DNA from: an uncultured Blautia sp.
GTDB lineage: Bacteria; Bacillota; Clostridia; Lachnospirales; Lachnospiraceae
Assembly (NCBI GenBank): GCA_937893675.1
Contig: CALBGI010000021.1
Coordinates: 62,001 to 126,000 of the forward strand
Direction of reading: 5' to 3'
Length of the DNA stretch: 64,000 bases
The notes below the pieces were generated by a model. It was not told where the DNA came from. It was given only the letters and a program-made list of their open reading frames with translations, and made no database searches. The translations under genes were made by a program, and so were the position numbers. Shown here piece by piece: positions 33,318-42,442 of this stretch (position 1 is the stretch's first letter; each line of letters starts with the position of its first letter).

Positions 33318-33500
33318 TCTTTTTGTGCAAATAATAATGAAAAATTATTTGCGAGGGGAGAGCTCAAAGTTGCGAAGGCCGCACTCCCCTCGCGCTCCCC
33401 TGTTGGCCGCCGCTAAAACCCGGGAATTTGTTCTTTTGTTTTTAAGCGGTGCCCAAGAAGGGGGAGTATGAAAGGAACATTACGAAGTAATTCCTATTAC
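33318..33500. other. Structured spacer between holA and rpsT
   Basis: No gene. Two inverted repeats stand out: GCAAATAAT with ATTATTTGC, and GCGAGGGGAG with CTCCCCTCGC around a 22-base loop. Neither is followed by a T-run. Confidence 0.5.
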
Positions 33501-33545
33501 AAAAAAAGAGACAGTCACATGAGGGTTTTGTGACTGTCTTTTTTA
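33501..33545. terminator. Bidirectional terminator between holA and rpsT
   Basis: AGACAGTCACA and TGTGACTGTCT form an 11-bp stem flanked by seven A on the left and six T on the right, so it can stop transcription in both directions. Confidence 0.85.
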
Positions 33546-33577
33546 ATCATAAGCTTATAATTAAAACAAAACGTTTC

Positions 33578-33841
33578 TTAGCCAAGGCTGTTTACGGCTT
33601 TGGACAGACGGGAAACTTTTCTTGCGCAGTTGTTTTTGTGGTAAACACCTTTAGAGGTTGCTTTGCTGATAGTAGCAATAGCTGCCTTGAGTGCCTCCTG
33701 AGCTGCTGCCTTATCGTTCTGAGCGACTGCTGCCTCTACTTTTTTGATAGAAGTCTTAACTGCGGAACGAATAGATTTGTTTCTTGCTGCTTTTGTTCTG
33801 TTTACTAAAATTCTTTTTTTAGCAGATTTGATGTTAGCCAA
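33578..33841 (-). CDS. rpsT: 30S ribosomal protein S20
   Basis: The 87-residue primary 16S rRNA-binding protein reads (L/M)ANIKSAKKRILVNRTKAARN and ends with the SKGVYHKNNCARKVSRLSKA block. The start is TTG at 33841, with GGAGGTG 6 bp upstream; an ATG 26 codons earlier would add a non-S20 leader. E. coli rpsT also starts with TTG (UUG) and is autoregulated at initiation, so the rare start may matter for control here too. It is transcribed opposite to its neighbours from its own promoter. Confidence 0.96.
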   Translation of the reverse strand: MANIKSAKKRILVNRTKAARNKSIRSAVKTSIKKVEAAVAQNDKAAAQEALKAAIATISKATSKGVYHKNNCARKVSRLSKAVNSLG

Positions 33842-33927
33842 TTCGTACACCTCCGATTCCTGAAAAATATGTTGTAAATCTGGTGTCACAGAAACAGACA
33901 CGGGCGCTTCTGTGAGCATGCTTATAT

Positions 33928-33956
33928 AGTTTAGTATAATCAGGCGAAAATGTCAA
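33928..33956 (-). promoter_or_regulatory. rpsT promoter
   Basis: On the minus strand TTGACA, a 17-bp spacer and TAAACT lie 87 bp before the TTG start. The leader between contains no obvious hairpin. Confidence 0.7.
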
Positions 33957-34017
33957 TACATATTTCCTCTAAAAAATGCGAAAGATAAGGAAAACAGGAA
34001 GTTTGGAGGATGAGGAT

Positions 34018-34926
34018 ATGGTGGAAAGCTGTAGGATCCGTACGGACCTTGCCTTGGAGAAGGCGGAGCGCTTTACGGAGGAAAATGTCGAAATTCGCGG
34101 AGTGGAGGTGCGTGAGAATTATAATGAAGAAAAAGATATCCGCACCACGGTGGTCAAAATCCGGACGGAAAATGGCGCCAGGGCGATGGGGCGCCCGCAG
34201 GGAAATTATATCACCATTGAGGCGCCCAATCTTTCCCTTCCGGATGAGGATTATCACAGAGAGGTCTCGGAGGAGATCGCCAGTCATCTCCGGCAGCTGA
34301 TCGATCTGGAAAAAGAAAAATCCATTCTGGTGGTGGGACTTGGCAATCAGAGCATCACCGCGGATTCCCTGGGTCCCCACGTAGTGGATAATCTCCGCAT
34401 GACGCGCCACATTATACGGGAATACGGGCTGAAGAGTATGGGCGAGGAAAAAATGCATCGGATCAGCGGCATCGTCCCCGGCGTCATGGCGCAGACAGGC
34501 ATGGAGACTTCCGAGATCATCCAGGGCGTGGTTTCGGAGACAAAACCGGATGTAGTCGTTGCCATTGACGCTTTGGCGGCGAGGAGCACCCGCCGTCTGA
34601 ACCGCACGATACAGATTACGGACACGGGGATCAATCCGGGCTCCGGGGTGGGCAACCATCGCATCGGTCTCACCGAGGACAATCTTCAGGTAAAAGTGAT
34701 CGGCATTGGGGTGCCTACGGTGGTGGATGCGGCTACCATCGTCTACGATTCCATGGCGCACCTTCTGGAGGCGCTTGATGAGGCAGAGCAGAAGGAGTTT
34801 CTGGAGGAAATGATTTCTCCGAATCTGCACAGCATGTTTGTGACGCCGAAGGATGTGGATGAAACTGTAAAATATTTGAGCTTTACTCTTTCAGAGGGGC
34901 TGAATATCGCTTTTGCACAAGTATAA
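34018..34926 (+). CDS. gpr: GPR germination protease
   Basis: The 302-residue spore protease degrades small acid-soluble proteins at germination. It begins with the auto-processing region CRIRTDLALEKAE and has the family blocks ILVVGLGNQSITADSLGPHV, DVVVAIDALAARSTRRLNRT and TGINPGSGVGNHR. I chose ATG 34018 with GGAGG 8 bp upstream; an ATG 14 codons earlier has no ribosome site. It precedes spoIIP, the usual order in Clostridia, and proves a sporulating lineage. Confidence 0.96.
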   Translation: MVESCRIRTDLALEKAERFTEENVEIRGVEVRENYNEEKDIRTTVVKIRTENGARAMGRPQGNYITIEAPNLSLPDEDYHREVSEEIASHLRQLIDLEKEKSILVVGLGNQSITADSLGPHVVDNLRMTRHIIREYGLKSMGEEKMHRISGIVPGVMAQTGMETSEIIQGVVSETKPDVVVAIDALAARSTRRLNRTIQITDTGINPGSGVGNHRIGLTEDNLQVKVIGIGVPTVVDAATIVYDSMAHLLEALDEAEQKEFLEEMISPNLHSMFVTPKDVDETVKYLSFTLSEGLNIAFAQV

Positions 34927-34968
34927 TCCAGGGCCTGCTGTCATAAGATACCTTTAAGAGGTGATACT

Positions 34969-36153
34969 GTGACGAACTTCCGCAAGGTGTTCTGTATTTT
35001 GTTAAGCGTTTGTTTTTTCTGTGCTCTGGCGCTTTTGCCGGAGCCCTATTTTCTGCGGGGCGATGTGTTTCGGCAGCTTCCCCTGTACAGCTTTTTGAAA
35101 GAGGAAGCGCTGACAGCTTCCGCACGGGTGGATACGGAGATGGACAAGCTCCTCATGGAAAACAATGCGGCTTATCTGGGGCAGAAGATGCAGCGGGAGA
35201 ATCAGGCAGCGCCGACCGGAACGGTGCAGGAAGAACAGGAGGCGCAGACGAACGTCCCGGAAGCGACACCCCAGGCGCAGACACCGGAAGCGGCAGCTGC
35301 ACCGGAAAAGGAGGCTGTCCGGGAAGCGGCAGTTCCGGCACTTCCCGCGGCGCAGCCGGTGATCGATCTGTCCTTGGAACGCATGGCAGATCCGGATTAT
35401 GTGCTGCAGGAATTTTTCATTGTGGACGAGCAGACCCGGCCGTCTGAAGAGCAGCTTGACGGGGCCGGATTTTTGAAAAAGGATTTTTCCCTGCCGGAAG
35501 GAGGAGAGGGGCCGCAGATCGTCATTTACCACAGCCATTCCCAGGAAACCTTTGCGGATTCCAGGGAAGGAGAGCGGGCGGACAGCATTGTGGGGGTGGG
35601 AGATTATCTGGAAGAGCTTCTCACAGAAACCTACGGCTATGAGGTGCTTCATGTGACGGAAAAATTTGATCTCATCAACGGAGAGCTGGACAGAGACGGG
35701 GCGTATGATGTAGCCAGGCCCTATATGGAGGAGCTCCTGAAAAAAAATCCTTCGGCAGAGGTGGTCATCGATCTTCACCGGGACGGGGTGGCGAAGGACC
35801 GGCGTCTGGTTACGGAGATCAACGGAAAACCAACCGCGCAGATCATGTTTTTTAACGGTCTGTCCTACACGCTGGAGAAGGGGGCGCTTTCTTATCTGCC
35901 GAATCCCTATCTTATGGATAATCTGGCCTTTTCCTTTCAGCTGGAATATCAGGCGGCTCTTTATTATCCGGAGCTTTTCCGGGGGATTTATCTGGCAGGG
36001 TATCGTTATAATCTTCATTTAAAACCCAGAGCGATCCTTCTCGAGGCCGGAGCGCAGACGAATACGGTGCAGGAAGTAAAAAATGCTATGGAACCCTTTG
36101 CGCAGCTTCTGGATAATGTGCTGAGAGGGGGCGCGGGGGAAAATACATCTTGA
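34969..36153 (+). CDS. spoIIP: Stage II sporulation protein P
   Basis: SpoIIP is the amidase/endopeptidase that, with SpoIID and SpoIIM, thins septal peptidoglycan during engulfment. The 394-residue protein has an N-terminal membrane anchor (FCILLSVCFFCALALLPEPY), a low-complexity Ala/Pro/Glu/Gln linker (about 80-125) and the catalytic domain with IYHSHSQETF, VIDLHRDG and LLEAGAQTNT. GTG 34969 follows AGAGGTG. It lies 42 bases after gpr, probably in one sporulation unit. Confidence 0.95.
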   Translation: MTNFRKVFCILLSVCFFCALALLPEPYFLRGDVFRQLPLYSFLKEEALTASARVDTEMDKLLMENNAAYLGQKMQRENQAAPTGTVQEEQEAQTNVPEATPQAQTPEAAAAPEKEAVREAAVPALPAAQPVIDLSLERMADPDYVLQEFFIVDEQTRPSEEQLDGAGFLKKDFSLPEGGEGPQIVIYHSHSQETFADSREGERADSIVGVGDYLEELLTETYGYEVLHVTEKFDLINGELDRDGAYDVARPYMEELLKKNPSAEVVIDLHRDGVAKDRRLVTEINGKPTAQIMFFNGLSYTLEKGALSYLPNPYLMDNLAFSFQLEYQAALYYPELFRGIYLAGYRYNLHLKPRAILLEAGAQTNTVQEVKNAMEPFAQLLDNVLRGGAGENTS

Positions 36154-36177
36154 AAAGGTTCCTTGAAATGCTATAAT
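36150..36177 (+). promoter_or_regulatory. Promoter of the DeoR-family regulator
   Basis: TTGAAA overlaps the spoIIP stop; after a 16-bp spacer comes TATAAT (36172-36177), preceded by TGC as an extended -10. Confidence 0.72.
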
Positions 36178-36201
36178 AAAGTTGGATAAATACATAGAAG
36201 G

Positions 36202-36981
36202 ATGGATATTCCTGTGAAAAAGAGTGAAAGATGTCTTGCGATATTGGAGATACTTCAGAAACAGCATAAAGTGTCCGTGAATGAGCTGGCACAGAGATTT
36301 GGCATATCGGAGATGACCGTGCGCAGAGATTTGAATTCTCTGGCATGCCAGTATAACATTTCGAGGACGCACGGAGGCGCAGAGCTGGGCAATCAGCCGG
36401 TTGTCCGGATGATTTCTTTTGATGAATCCCGGATTGCGCACAAGGATGCCAAGGAGAAGATCGCAGCGCTGGCGGCAACCATGATACGCAATGGCCAGCG
36501 GATATTTGTAGATGCCGGCTCCACCACCAGGATTATGCTGAATTATCTGGACGAGGAAACACGGGCTGTGGTGGTGGTGAATCATTTGAAGGTGGCGGAG
36601 CAGGCGCTCCAGTTTGCCAATCTTTCCGTCATCATGCTGGGAGGAGATATGATCCGTATTACCAACTGCAGTTCCGGTCCTGTTGCGGAGGAGCAGCTGA
36701 AAAAATATCCGCTGGACATTGCCTTTATCGGAGCAGCGGCGATCGGTACGGATGGAAAGCTGTATGACGGGTACTCTCCGGAGGCCCGCCTCAAAAGCTC
36801 TATTTTTTCGGTGGCGCAGAAAGTTTATGTTCTGGCAGATTCCTCTAAGATCAACACGTATGATCTGAATGAATTTGGAAGCCTTTCCCAGATTGACGGC
36901 CTGATTACGGATTCCGGAATTGATGAGGAGGGAATGCTTCTCATGAAACGCCATCGGGTCAATGTGATGGTGGCAGAATAA
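36202..36981 (+). CDS. DeoR-family sugar-operon regulator
   Basis: The 259-residue regulator has a DeoR helix-turn-helix (VSVNELAQRFGISEMTVRRD, then LNSLACQYNISRTHGGAELG) and a DeoRC effector domain (IRNGQRIFVDAGSTTRIML). Such proteins sense phosphorylated sugars and usually repress the adjacent operon. The start is either ATG 36202 or GTG 36214, the latter better spaced from AGAAGG. A terminator and a 320-bp region with several CGAACA boxes separate it from the sugar transport genes it probably controls. Confidence 0.9.
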   Translation: MDIPVKKSERCLAILEILQKQHKVSVNELAQRFGISEMTVRRDLNSLACQYNISRTHGGAELGNQPVVRMISFDESRIAHKDAKEKIAALAATMIRNGQRIFVDAGSTTRIMLNYLDEETRAVVVVNHLKVAEQALQFANLSVIMLGGDMIRITNCSSGPVAEEQLKKYPLDIAFIGAAAIGTDGKLYDGYSPEARLKSSIFSVAQKVYVLADSSKINTYDLNEFGSLSQIDGLITDSGIDEEGMLLMKRHRVNVMVAE

Positions 36982-36982
36982 A

Positions 36983-37009
36983 AGAAGTCCTGCGGGGCTT
37001 CTTTTTTTT
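36983..37009 (+). terminator. Terminator of the DeoR-family gene
   Basis: AGAAGTCC pairs with GGGCTTCT across TGCG (one G-U), followed by eight T. Confidence 0.82.
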
Positions 37010-37023
37010 GCCTCCAAATAAAA

Positions 37024-37268
37024 CGAACATTTATACCTGCGAAAACGAACATAAAAATATTTTTTGGAAATGCTGGAAACATCATGAATATGGATAAAAT
37101 TGAAAAATACGAAAGAAAAATCGAACAAAAAATTGGGTAAAAATGAACATGTAAAAGAAGAAATGCACAAAATAATTTACAGAATATTGGGCATTTATGA
37201 AATTGAAATCTAAAATTCAATGTGCTAATATGTTCGTACAAACAAATGGAAACGGCCAATTCCGAACA
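37024..37268 (+). promoter_or_regulatory. Promoter and repeated CGAACA boxes of the sugar operon
   Basis: This gene-free 320-bp region holds CGAACA at 37024, 37046, 37122 and 37263 and its complement TGTTCG at 37231. The first two are 22 bp apart, about two helical turns. A promoter TTGAAA (37203-37208), 17 bp, TAATAT (37226-37231) directly abuts the TGTTCG box, so a protein bound there would block the polymerase. Candidate operator of the upstream DeoR-type regulator. Confidence 0.65.
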
Positions 37269-37302
37269 AAACAAACATAAAAAGAAAAGGGAGGGTTTTC
37301 CT

Positions 37303-38286
37303 ATGAAGAAAAAACTGATTGCGGCACTTTTGGCAAGTGCGATGGCAGTGACCATGGTGTCCGGTGTTACGGTAATGGCAGAGGAAAAGGAAGAGAAAGA
37401 AAGCTATACCATCGGATTTTCTCCGTATACACTGACAAATGAATATTTTACAGCGGTTCTTGACGGTGTAAAAGCCGCTTGTGAGGAAACCGGCAGCGAG
37501 CTTCTGTATTTTGATCCGCAGAATGACCCGACACAGCAGGCTTCCCAGATTGACGATATGATCGCCAGCGGAATTGATGCTCTGATTTATATTCCTTATG
37601 ATTCCGCAGGAGCACAGACCGTTCTTCAGACCTGCAAGGACGCAGGCGTGAAGGTTATCAATGTGGACAATGTTATTACGGAGGATGACTATGATCTGGT
37701 AGACGGAATCATCGCTTCCGATAATACACAGCTTGGCTATCTGTCCGGACAGTGGGTTGCTGAAAACCATCCGGATGGCGCAAATATCCTGACCGTTCAT
37801 CTCCAGACTGCAGAATCCTGCATCATCAACGTGGAAGGCTTCTGGAAGGGTATTGAGGAAAACACAGAGAACAAAGATGCCTTCAAAGATGTTCAGGTTG
37901 TCGAGGGAGAGGGCTCCACAGAGACTTCCTTCAACGTAGTGTCTGACGCTCTGCAGGCCCATGATGATATTGATGTTATTTACTGCATCAACGATACTTC
38001 CGCATTAGGTGCGGTACAGGCAGTTGAGGATGCAGGCAAGACCGGCGAGATCGACATTCTTGGAAAAGACGGCGCTCCCATCGGAAAGCATGCCATCAAA
38101 GACGGAACCATGGTACAGAGTTCTGCGCAGAGACCCACCTACATGGGCTATATGGGCGTGAAGGAAGCCATTGATGTTCTGGACGGAAAAGAAATTGAGT
38201 TCAATACAGCGATTGAATCTTACAGCATTACTGCAGACAACATTGACGATTACGACTTAGATGCCTGGGATTCTCTGGAGGAATAA
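37303..38286 (+). CDS. Sugar ABC transporter substrate-binding protein (RbsB-like)
   Basis: The 327-residue protein is an extracellular type I periplasmic-binding-fold protein. Residues 1-27 form a Sec signal peptide (LIAALLASAMAVTMVSGVTVM, cut after VMA); there is no lipobox, unusual for a Gram-positive binding protein. Family blocks: IGFSPYTLTNEYFTAVLDGV, DIDVIYCINDTSALGAVQAV. ATG 37303 follows AGGGAGGG. It is first in the operon, followed by a hairpin that may leave it more highly expressed than the ATPase and permease. Confidence 0.92.
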   Translation: MKKKLIAALLASAMAVTMVSGVTVMAEEKEEKESYTIGFSPYTLTNEYFTAVLDGVKAACEETGSELLYFDPQNDPTQQASQIDDMIASGIDALIYIPYDSAGAQTVLQTCKDAGVKVINVDNVITEDDYDLVDGIIASDNTQLGYLSGQWVAENHPDGANILTVHLQTAESCIINVEGFWKGIEENTENKDAFKDVQVVEGEGSTETSFNVVSDALQAHDDIDVIYCINDTSALGAVQAVEDAGKTGEIDILGKDGAPIGKHAIKDGTMVQSSAQRPTYMGYMGVKEAIDVLDGKEIEFNTAIESYSITADNIDDYDLDAWDSLEE

Positions 38287-38330
38287 TTCCTGCGGATATG
38301 AGCAGAATCTGAAACAGGGGTTCTTTGACA

Positions 38331-38368
38331 AAGCGGGCGTTGCGGTACGAAGCAACGCCCGCTTTTTT
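38331..38368 (+). terminator. Internal terminator between binding protein and ATPase genes
   Basis: A perfect 12-bp stem, AGCGGGCGTTGC with GCAACGCCCGCT, followed by six T. Partial readthrough would give excess binding protein over the membrane complex. Confidence 0.85.
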
Positions 38369-38394
38369 GAAAAAATCAGGAGAGGAAGCATCAT

Positions 38395-39885
38395 ATGAGC
38401 GAAACAAAGCTGTTAGAGATGAGCAATATAACAAAAGCCTTTGCCTCGAACGTTGTGTTAAACGGTGTGAATCTTTCCGTCGGGGAAGGGGAAGTGGTTG
38501 CGATCCTGGGCGAGAACGGGGCAGGAAAATCCACCCTGATCAAGATCCTCGGCGGGATTTACAAAGCGGATTCCGGAGAGATCCGCATTCACGGAGCGGT
38601 AAAAAATATTACCTCCTCCGCCATCGCGGGAGAAAACGGGATTCGTATTATTCACCAGGAAATTGTCCTGGTACCTGACAGGACCATCGCGGCGAACGTA
38701 TTTCTGGGCCGTGAGCCAAAAAATAAAATGGGGCTTGTGGATGTGCGGGAAATGGAGGCGCAGACACAGAAACTGATCGATGATCTACATCTGAATCTCA
38801 AAGCGGATGCGCTGGTGAGAGACCTTACCATGGGAATGCAGCAGCTGGTTGAGATTATCAAGGCAATATCAGCGGATGCGAAAATTGTCGTTATGGATGA
38901 GCCGACCTCTTCGCTGTCCCAGGGGGAAGTGGAGATTCTTTTTGGGATTATCCGCCTTCTGCAGAAGAAGAAAATCGGGATCATCTATATTTCACATAGA
39001 CTGGAGGAACTGTTTGCCATCACGGACCGCATTGTAGTGCTCCGTGACGGAAAAATGGTGGGCGATCTCTGCACGAAAGAGGCTAAGAAGGAAAAACTGA
39101 TTCAGCTGATGGTGGGCAGAGAGCTCGCAAACTTTTATACCAGAAATGCGCATACCATCGGAGAGGTGGCATTGGAAACGAAGGGGCTGTCCCACAGCAA
39201 ATATTTTCGAGATGCCAGCTTTACCGCGCGCTACGGAGAGATCGTGGGCTTCGCCGGGCTGGTGGGCGCCGGCCGCACGGAGCTGATGAAGACGATCTTT
39301 GGCGCTTATCCAAAGAGTGCCGGCGAAATTTTTCTGGATGGCAAAAAAACGGAGATCAAAAAGCCGGGAGATGCCATTGCCAACGGAATTGCGTATGTTT
39401 CGGAGGACAGGAGAGGCGAGGGACTGATCCTGAAAAACGATGTACGTTTTAACATGGGGCTTGTATGTCTGGCGGATTTTGTAAAGGGGATCCATGTGAA
39501 GAATGGAAAATGGAACGAGATGGTGGAGAATTACCGCAAGAAGTTTTCCATTAAAATTACATCCTCAAGTCAGCTGGCAGGAAACCTAAGCGGCGGAAAC
39601 CAGCAGAAAGTGGTTTTGAGCAAATGGCTTGCCAGCCGCCCGAGAGTCATTATTCTGGATGAGCCTACCCGCGGTATTGATGTGGCGGCAAAGGCGGAGA
39701 TATATGCGATCATTGATGAGCTGGCGGCGGCCGGAGCATGCATCATCATGGTTTCTTCGGAGCTTCCGGAGATCATCAACATGTGCAACCGGTGCTATGT
39801 CATGTGTGAGGGAAGGATCACCGGGGAGCTTTCGGAACAGGAGTTTTCCCAGGAGGCGATGATGTCCCTTGCTACGAAACGATAA
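38395..39885 (+). CDS. Sugar ABC transporter ATPase (RbsA-like, two ABC domains)
   Basis: The 496-residue ATPase has two nucleotide-binding domains in tandem. The first has Walker A GENGAGKST, signature LTMGMQQLVEI and Walker B VVMDEPTSSL. The second has the degenerate Walker A GLVGAGRTE, signature LSGGNQQKVVLSKWL and Walker B VIILDEPTRG, the usual asymmetry of the ribose/galactose family. It energises uptake through the next gene's permease. Confidence 0.95.
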   Translation: MSETKLLEMSNITKAFASNVVLNGVNLSVGEGEVVAILGENGAGKSTLIKILGGIYKADSGEIRIHGAVKNITSSAIAGENGIRIIHQEIVLVPDRTIAANVFLGREPKNKMGLVDVREMEAQTQKLIDDLHLNLKADALVRDLTMGMQQLVEIIKAISADAKIVVMDEPTSSLSQGEVEILFGIIRLLQKKKIGIIYISHRLEELFAITDRIVVLRDGKMVGDLCTKEAKKEKLIQLMVGRELANFYTRNAHTIGEVALETKGLSHSKYFRDASFTARYGEIVGFAGLVGAGRTELMKTIFGAYPKSAGEIFLDGKKTEIKKPGDAIANGIAYVSEDRRGEGLILKNDVRFNMGLVCLADFVKGIHVKNGKWNEMVENYRKKFSIKITSSSQLAGNLSGGNQQKVVLSKWLASRPRVIILDEPTRGIDVAAKAEIYAIIDELAAAGACIIMVSSELPEIINMCNRCYVMCEGRITGELSEQEFSQEAMMSLATKR

Positions 39886-39932
39886 CAGGGCGGACAGCCT
39901 GACAAGATTAAAAACATATAGGAGGTCTGGAC

Positions 39933-40901
39933 ATGGGCGCAGAAAGTAAAAAAGCAATCCCAGGCGTAGATTTTTTTAAGAGAAACATAGGTACGATCAT
40001 CGGTCTGCTTCTTCTGGTTGTGGTGATTTCCGTCTCCACACCAAGGTTTCTGACGGGTTCCAATCTTTTGAACCTGCTGAAATCCAACTCGGTAAATGCG
40101 ATCATCAGCTGCGGTATGCTGATGGCGATCCTTATGGGAGAAATTGATATTTCCGTGGGCTCTACTGTGGGTCTTACCGGTATTATCGGCGCGTATATGA
40201 TGACGAACGCAGGACTGCCGGTGCCGGTTACCGTGCTCATCTGCCTTGGCGTGGGAGCGCTTGTCGGCATTGTCAACGGTGTTGCGATTTCTTATCTCAA
40301 GGTGCCGGCTTTTGTGGCAACGTTGGCGACTCAGAGCATCGGCAGAGGACTTACGGAAATTATTTCCGGCGGCGTTACCATCCGCGTGCGCAACGATGCC
40401 TACACGGCAATCGGAAACGCGGAGATCGGCGGAATTTCCATTATCATTGTATACGCGGCTGTGGTCGTGGTGTTTACCTGGTTTTTGCTGAACCGTACAC
40501 GGTGCGGATATTACATTTACGCATTGGGCGGCAACAAGATGGCAGCGCAGTATTCCGGCGTCAATGTGCGCAAATATAATATGATCCCCTATATCCTCAT
40601 CGGTCTGTTCTGCGGACTGGGCGGACTGATCTGGTCTTCGAGACTCGGATCCGCGGCAGCAACGCTCGGCAACGGTTTTGAGATGGACGCCATTGCGGCG
40701 GTTGTGATCGGCGGAACCAGCATGTCCGGCGGTGTTGGTACCGTGGGAGGAACCTTCATCGGTATTCTGATCATCGGTGTGATCACCAATGGTCTGAACC
40801 TGATGGGGATCAATTCCTTCTGGCAGGGTGTGTTCAAAGGAATCATCATCCTGGCGGCAGTCGTGATCGACATGGTTCGTAAGAGCAAGGCAAAAGAGTG
40901 A
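39933..40901 (+). CDS. Sugar ABC transporter permease (RbsC-like)
   Basis: The 322-residue integral membrane protein has about eight hydrophobic helices and the family signatures LMGEIDISVGSTVGLTGIIG and GFEMDAIAAVVIGGTSMSGG, found in ribose-type permeases. AGGAGG precedes the ATG. It forms the channel with the upstream ATPase. Confidence 0.95.
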   Translation: MGAESKKAIPGVDFFKRNIGTIIGLLLLVVVISVSTPRFLTGSNLLNLLKSNSVNAIISCGMLMAILMGEIDISVGSTVGLTGIIGAYMMTNAGLPVPVTVLICLGVGALVGIVNGVAISYLKVPAFVATLATQSIGRGLTEIISGGVTIRVRNDAYTAIGNAEIGGISIIIVYAAVVVVFTWFLLNRTRCGYYIYALGGNKMAAQYSGVNVRKYNMIPYILIGLFCGLGGLIWSSRLGSAAATLGNGFEMDAIAAVVIGGTSMSGGVGTVGGTFIGILIIGVITNGLNLMGINSFWQGVFKGIIILAAVVIDMVRKSKAKE

Positions 40902-40937
40902 GGCGGAAATCTCCCCAGGAAAGGACAGTGAGAAGCG

Positions 40938-42425
40938 ATGGCTTTTGCGGGAATGGATGTGGGAACCAGCGGATGCAAGCTGCTGGTCTATGATTTGGAT
41001 GGAAACGTGATTTTTCAGTCTTCCAGAAAATATGCAGAGGAAGGAACCGGCGGACACAGAGAGCTGAATCCGGAGGTGGTCCTGAGCGCGGTGAAGGAGC
41101 TTCTGAAAGAAGCGGGAAAAGAATGCCCGGCCTCCATTGAGGCTATGGCGGTGACAAGCCTTGGGGAATCCGTGGTGTGTCTGGATGAAAATGACAGGGT
41201 TCTGGCAAACTCCATGCTTACGGGAGACTGCCGCGGGATCGCGGAAACCGGGGAGATTGTTGAGACGCTTGGAGCAAAGCGGATTTTTGAGACAACAGGG
41301 CTTCCGCCGAACGAGCTTTACGGCCTGCCGAAATATATGTGGCTGAACCGCAGCACAGATGCGGTGAAACGGGCAAAAGCGATTTTGTATTATGAAGATT
41401 TTGTGGGCTATATCCTCACGGGGCAGAGGAAGGTGAGCTATTCCTCTGCGGCCAGAAGCATGGCCTTTGATATCCGGAAATTTTCCTGGGCATCCGATTT
41501 TCTGGCACTTGCGGGAATCCGGCCAGAACAGATGTCGCAGCCGGTGGCACCCTTTACCGTCATCGGGACTGTTTTGCCGGAGGTGGCGGATGAGCTGGGG
41601 CTGGACCGGGAGATGAAGCTTGTGGCAGGCGGGCACGATCAGACCTGCGCGGCTCTTGGAAGCGGGCTTCTGCACATGCAGGAGGCGGAAGTGGGCATGG
41701 GAACCTGCGAATTTATGTTCACCATGCTCCCGGAAGCAAAGATGACTCCCTATATGTTTGAGAATGATTTTACCTGTATTCCCTATGTGTTTCCGGAAAC
41801 CTATCTGACCAGCATCGAGGTGACAACCTGCGGCGCGCTGAAAAACTGGGCCAGAGATACCATATTCCGGGATATCCGGGAAAAGTGCAGAGAAAGAAAC
41901 GAGAATTTTTTTGCCTGCATGGATGCAATGGCGTCAGAGGTGAAAACAGAGGTGCTGGTGCTTCCGCAGTTTGGCTCATCCGGAAATCCGGATCTGTCCA
42001 TGGATGCGAGAGGAACGATTGCCGGCCTTACCATCCATACCCGTCCGGAGGAGCTTTACCGGGCGATCCTGGAGGGCATGGCTTTTCAGATGTATCTGGC
42101 CTATGAGCGGATGAAGGAGCTTGGAACAGATATGCGCCGGATGGTGGCCACAGGCGGCGGAGCAGCGTCGGAGCTGACCCTTCAGATCCGGGCAGATGTG
42201 TTCGGAATGCCGGTTTATGCCCAGGAGAGCGCAGAATCCGGAACGCTGGGCTGTATGCTGATGGCGGCGACAGCGGTGGGCGCCTACGCCTCCGTGGAGG
42301 AAGGGATCGCCCGGGCGGTAAAAGTCAGAAAGGTCTTTCGACCGGATGAGGAAATGCATCGGTATTACAAAGAAAAATTTAAGCGATACAAGGCACTTTA
42401 TGAAGTGATGTACGATTTTAAATGA
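40938..42425 (+). CDS. FGGY-family carbohydrate kinase (substrate unknown)
   Basis: The 495-residue kinase has the FGGY pattern: N-terminal phosphate loop FAGMDVGTSGCKLLVYDLDG, the VAGGHDQTCAALGSG block and the C-terminal ATP site MVATGGGAASELTLQIRADV. It differs from the second kinase of the operon: it lacks the xylulokinase GQMH motif and carries SLGESVV in its place. It could phosphorylate the imported sugar or polyol. Confidence 0.9.
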   Translation: MAFAGMDVGTSGCKLLVYDLDGNVIFQSSRKYAEEGTGGHRELNPEVVLSAVKELLKEAGKECPASIEAMAVTSLGESVVCLDENDRVLANSMLTGDCRGIAETGEIVETLGAKRIFETTGLPPNELYGLPKYMWLNRSTDAVKRAKAILYYEDFVGYILTGQRKVSYSSAARSMAFDIRKFSWASDFLALAGIRPEQMSQPVAPFTVIGTVLPEVADELGLDREMKLVAGGHDQTCAALGSGLLHMQEAEVGMGTCEFMFTMLPEAKMTPYMFENDFTCIPYVFPETYLTSIEVTTCGALKNWARDTIFRDIREKCRERNENFFACMDAMASEVKTEVLVLPQFGSSGNPDLSMDARGTIAGLTIHTRPEELYRAILEGMAFQMYLAYERMKELGTDMRRMVATGGGAASELTLQIRADVFGMPVYAQESAESGTLGCMLMAATAVGAYASVEEGIARAVKVRKVFRPDEEMHRYYKEKFKRYKALYEVMYDFK

Positions 42426-42442
42426 AAATGGAGGAAAAATAC

